Below, one piece after another: positions 43,448 to 43,606 of a stretch of 43,606 bases of DNA. Source of the DNA: a virus; IMG/VR virus record IMGVR_UViG_3300017788_000052, positions 1 through 43,606 of that record; one strand, given 5' to 3'. Numbering within the stretch: the stretch's first letter is position 1; each line of letters opens with the position of its first letter. Both the position numbers and the translations under genes were made by a program. A model generated the notes under the pieces. The model was not told the DNA's origin. It was given only the letters and a program-made list of their open reading frames with translations, and ran no database searches.

Positions 43448-43606
43448 TTAATTAACCAAATTTAATAGTAAAAAATCAATATTTCCAGCAGGCCCAGTAG
43501 CTCCTGTAGGTCCAGCAGGCCCAGTAGCTCCTGTAGGTCCAGCAGGCCCAGTAGCTCCTGTAGGTCCAGCAGGCCCAGTAGCTCCTGTAGGTCCAGCAGG
43601 CCCAGT
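43448..43606 (-). CDS. partial collagen-like fibre protein (C-terminal 52 aa)
   Basis: The frame enters from the right edge and ends at TAA 43450-43448. The visible product is repeats of TGPAGPTGA, then [16 protein letters not shown]. It would form a trimeric Gly-X-Y rod. Unusually, the protein ends within 11 residues of the collagen repeat, with no globular tip. The start is outside the window. Confidence 0.75.
   Translation of the reverse strand, partial: TGPAGPTGATGPAGPTGATGPAGPTGATGPAGPTGATGPAGNIDFLLLNLVN
43484..43606. repeat. perfect 27-bp tandem repeat, at least 4.5 copies
   Basis: Four full units and a 15-base partial unit, identical base for base, each encoding three Gly-X-Y triplets on the minus strand. 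The array continues beyond the window edge, so the true copy number is unknown. Confidence 0.9.

Noticed and set aside
43484-43606. Direct repeats that could suggest a CRISPR array.
   Set aside because: The units are contiguous with no spacers and read as Gly-X-Y codons in the frame of a fibre gene.

Overview
This window looks like part of a tailed double-stranded DNA phage genome (Caudoviricetes), most likely a large, AT-rich phage of a Gram-negative bacterium. The evidence is a nearly complete virion module: terminase, portal, maturation protease/scaffold, capsid, neck, tail tube, chaperone-position genes and a giant tape measure. The genes are tightly packed and all lie on the minus strand. 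Many starts carry GGAG/AGGA Shine-Dalgarno sequences, so the host uses canonical ribosome binding. The host cannot be named from the sequence. I saw no tRNA, CRISPR, integrase, replication or lysis gene. No gene-free stretch exceeds 300 bases; the longest gap, 13599-13759, is discussed below.

Layout in the direction of transcription (right to left). (1) 43606-42119: the end of a collagen-like protein with a perfect 27-bp tandem repeat, a small beta-rich virion protein and a glycine-rich fibre/adhesin, visibly richer in GC than the rest. (2) 42112-38238: a consensus sigma70 promoter driving an apparently leaderless sigma-region-2-like gene, then a probable small terminase, GDP-mannose 4,6-dehydratase, HNH nuclease, ERCC4 nuclease and ClpP-like protease. 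(3) 38241-30025: large terminase interrupted by a 406-residue LAGLIDADG intein, portal, a protease-scaffold with an internal start, decoration protein and major capsid protein, closed by a strong terminator. (4) 29917-13760: a 16-kb cassette of fibre-like proteins with recurring N-terminal modules, a Cys-rich 1298-aa protein, a trypsin-like protein and one connector-like gene. (5) 13598-1: neck genes, tail tube, three tail-assembly genes, a 2580-aa tape measure and the start of a distal-tail gene.

The most unusual feature is in the tape measure. About 770 residues between two copies of a 'DTVPAMLTPGE' module hold a Walker A P-loop and, after it, a nucleotidyltransferase-fold signature pair (SFNPTTLGH and ISGTRLR). 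A weaker PD-(D/E)XK-like pattern precedes them. This looks like enzymatic cargo carried inside a tail ruler, which could enter the cell with the DNA.

Regulation is also distinctive. A perfect TTGACA-N17-TATAAT promoter on the plus strand, facing away from every gene, is followed about 50 nt later by an intrinsic terminator, which predicts a small RNA of about 75 nt. A second perfect promoter lies 5 nt from the ATG of the sigma-like gene. A terminator-like hairpin spans the start codon of the gene after the tail tube and is overlapped by a 16-codon leader ORF. A GTGTATAAT-type element recurs in five intergenic gaps and may be a phage promoter class.
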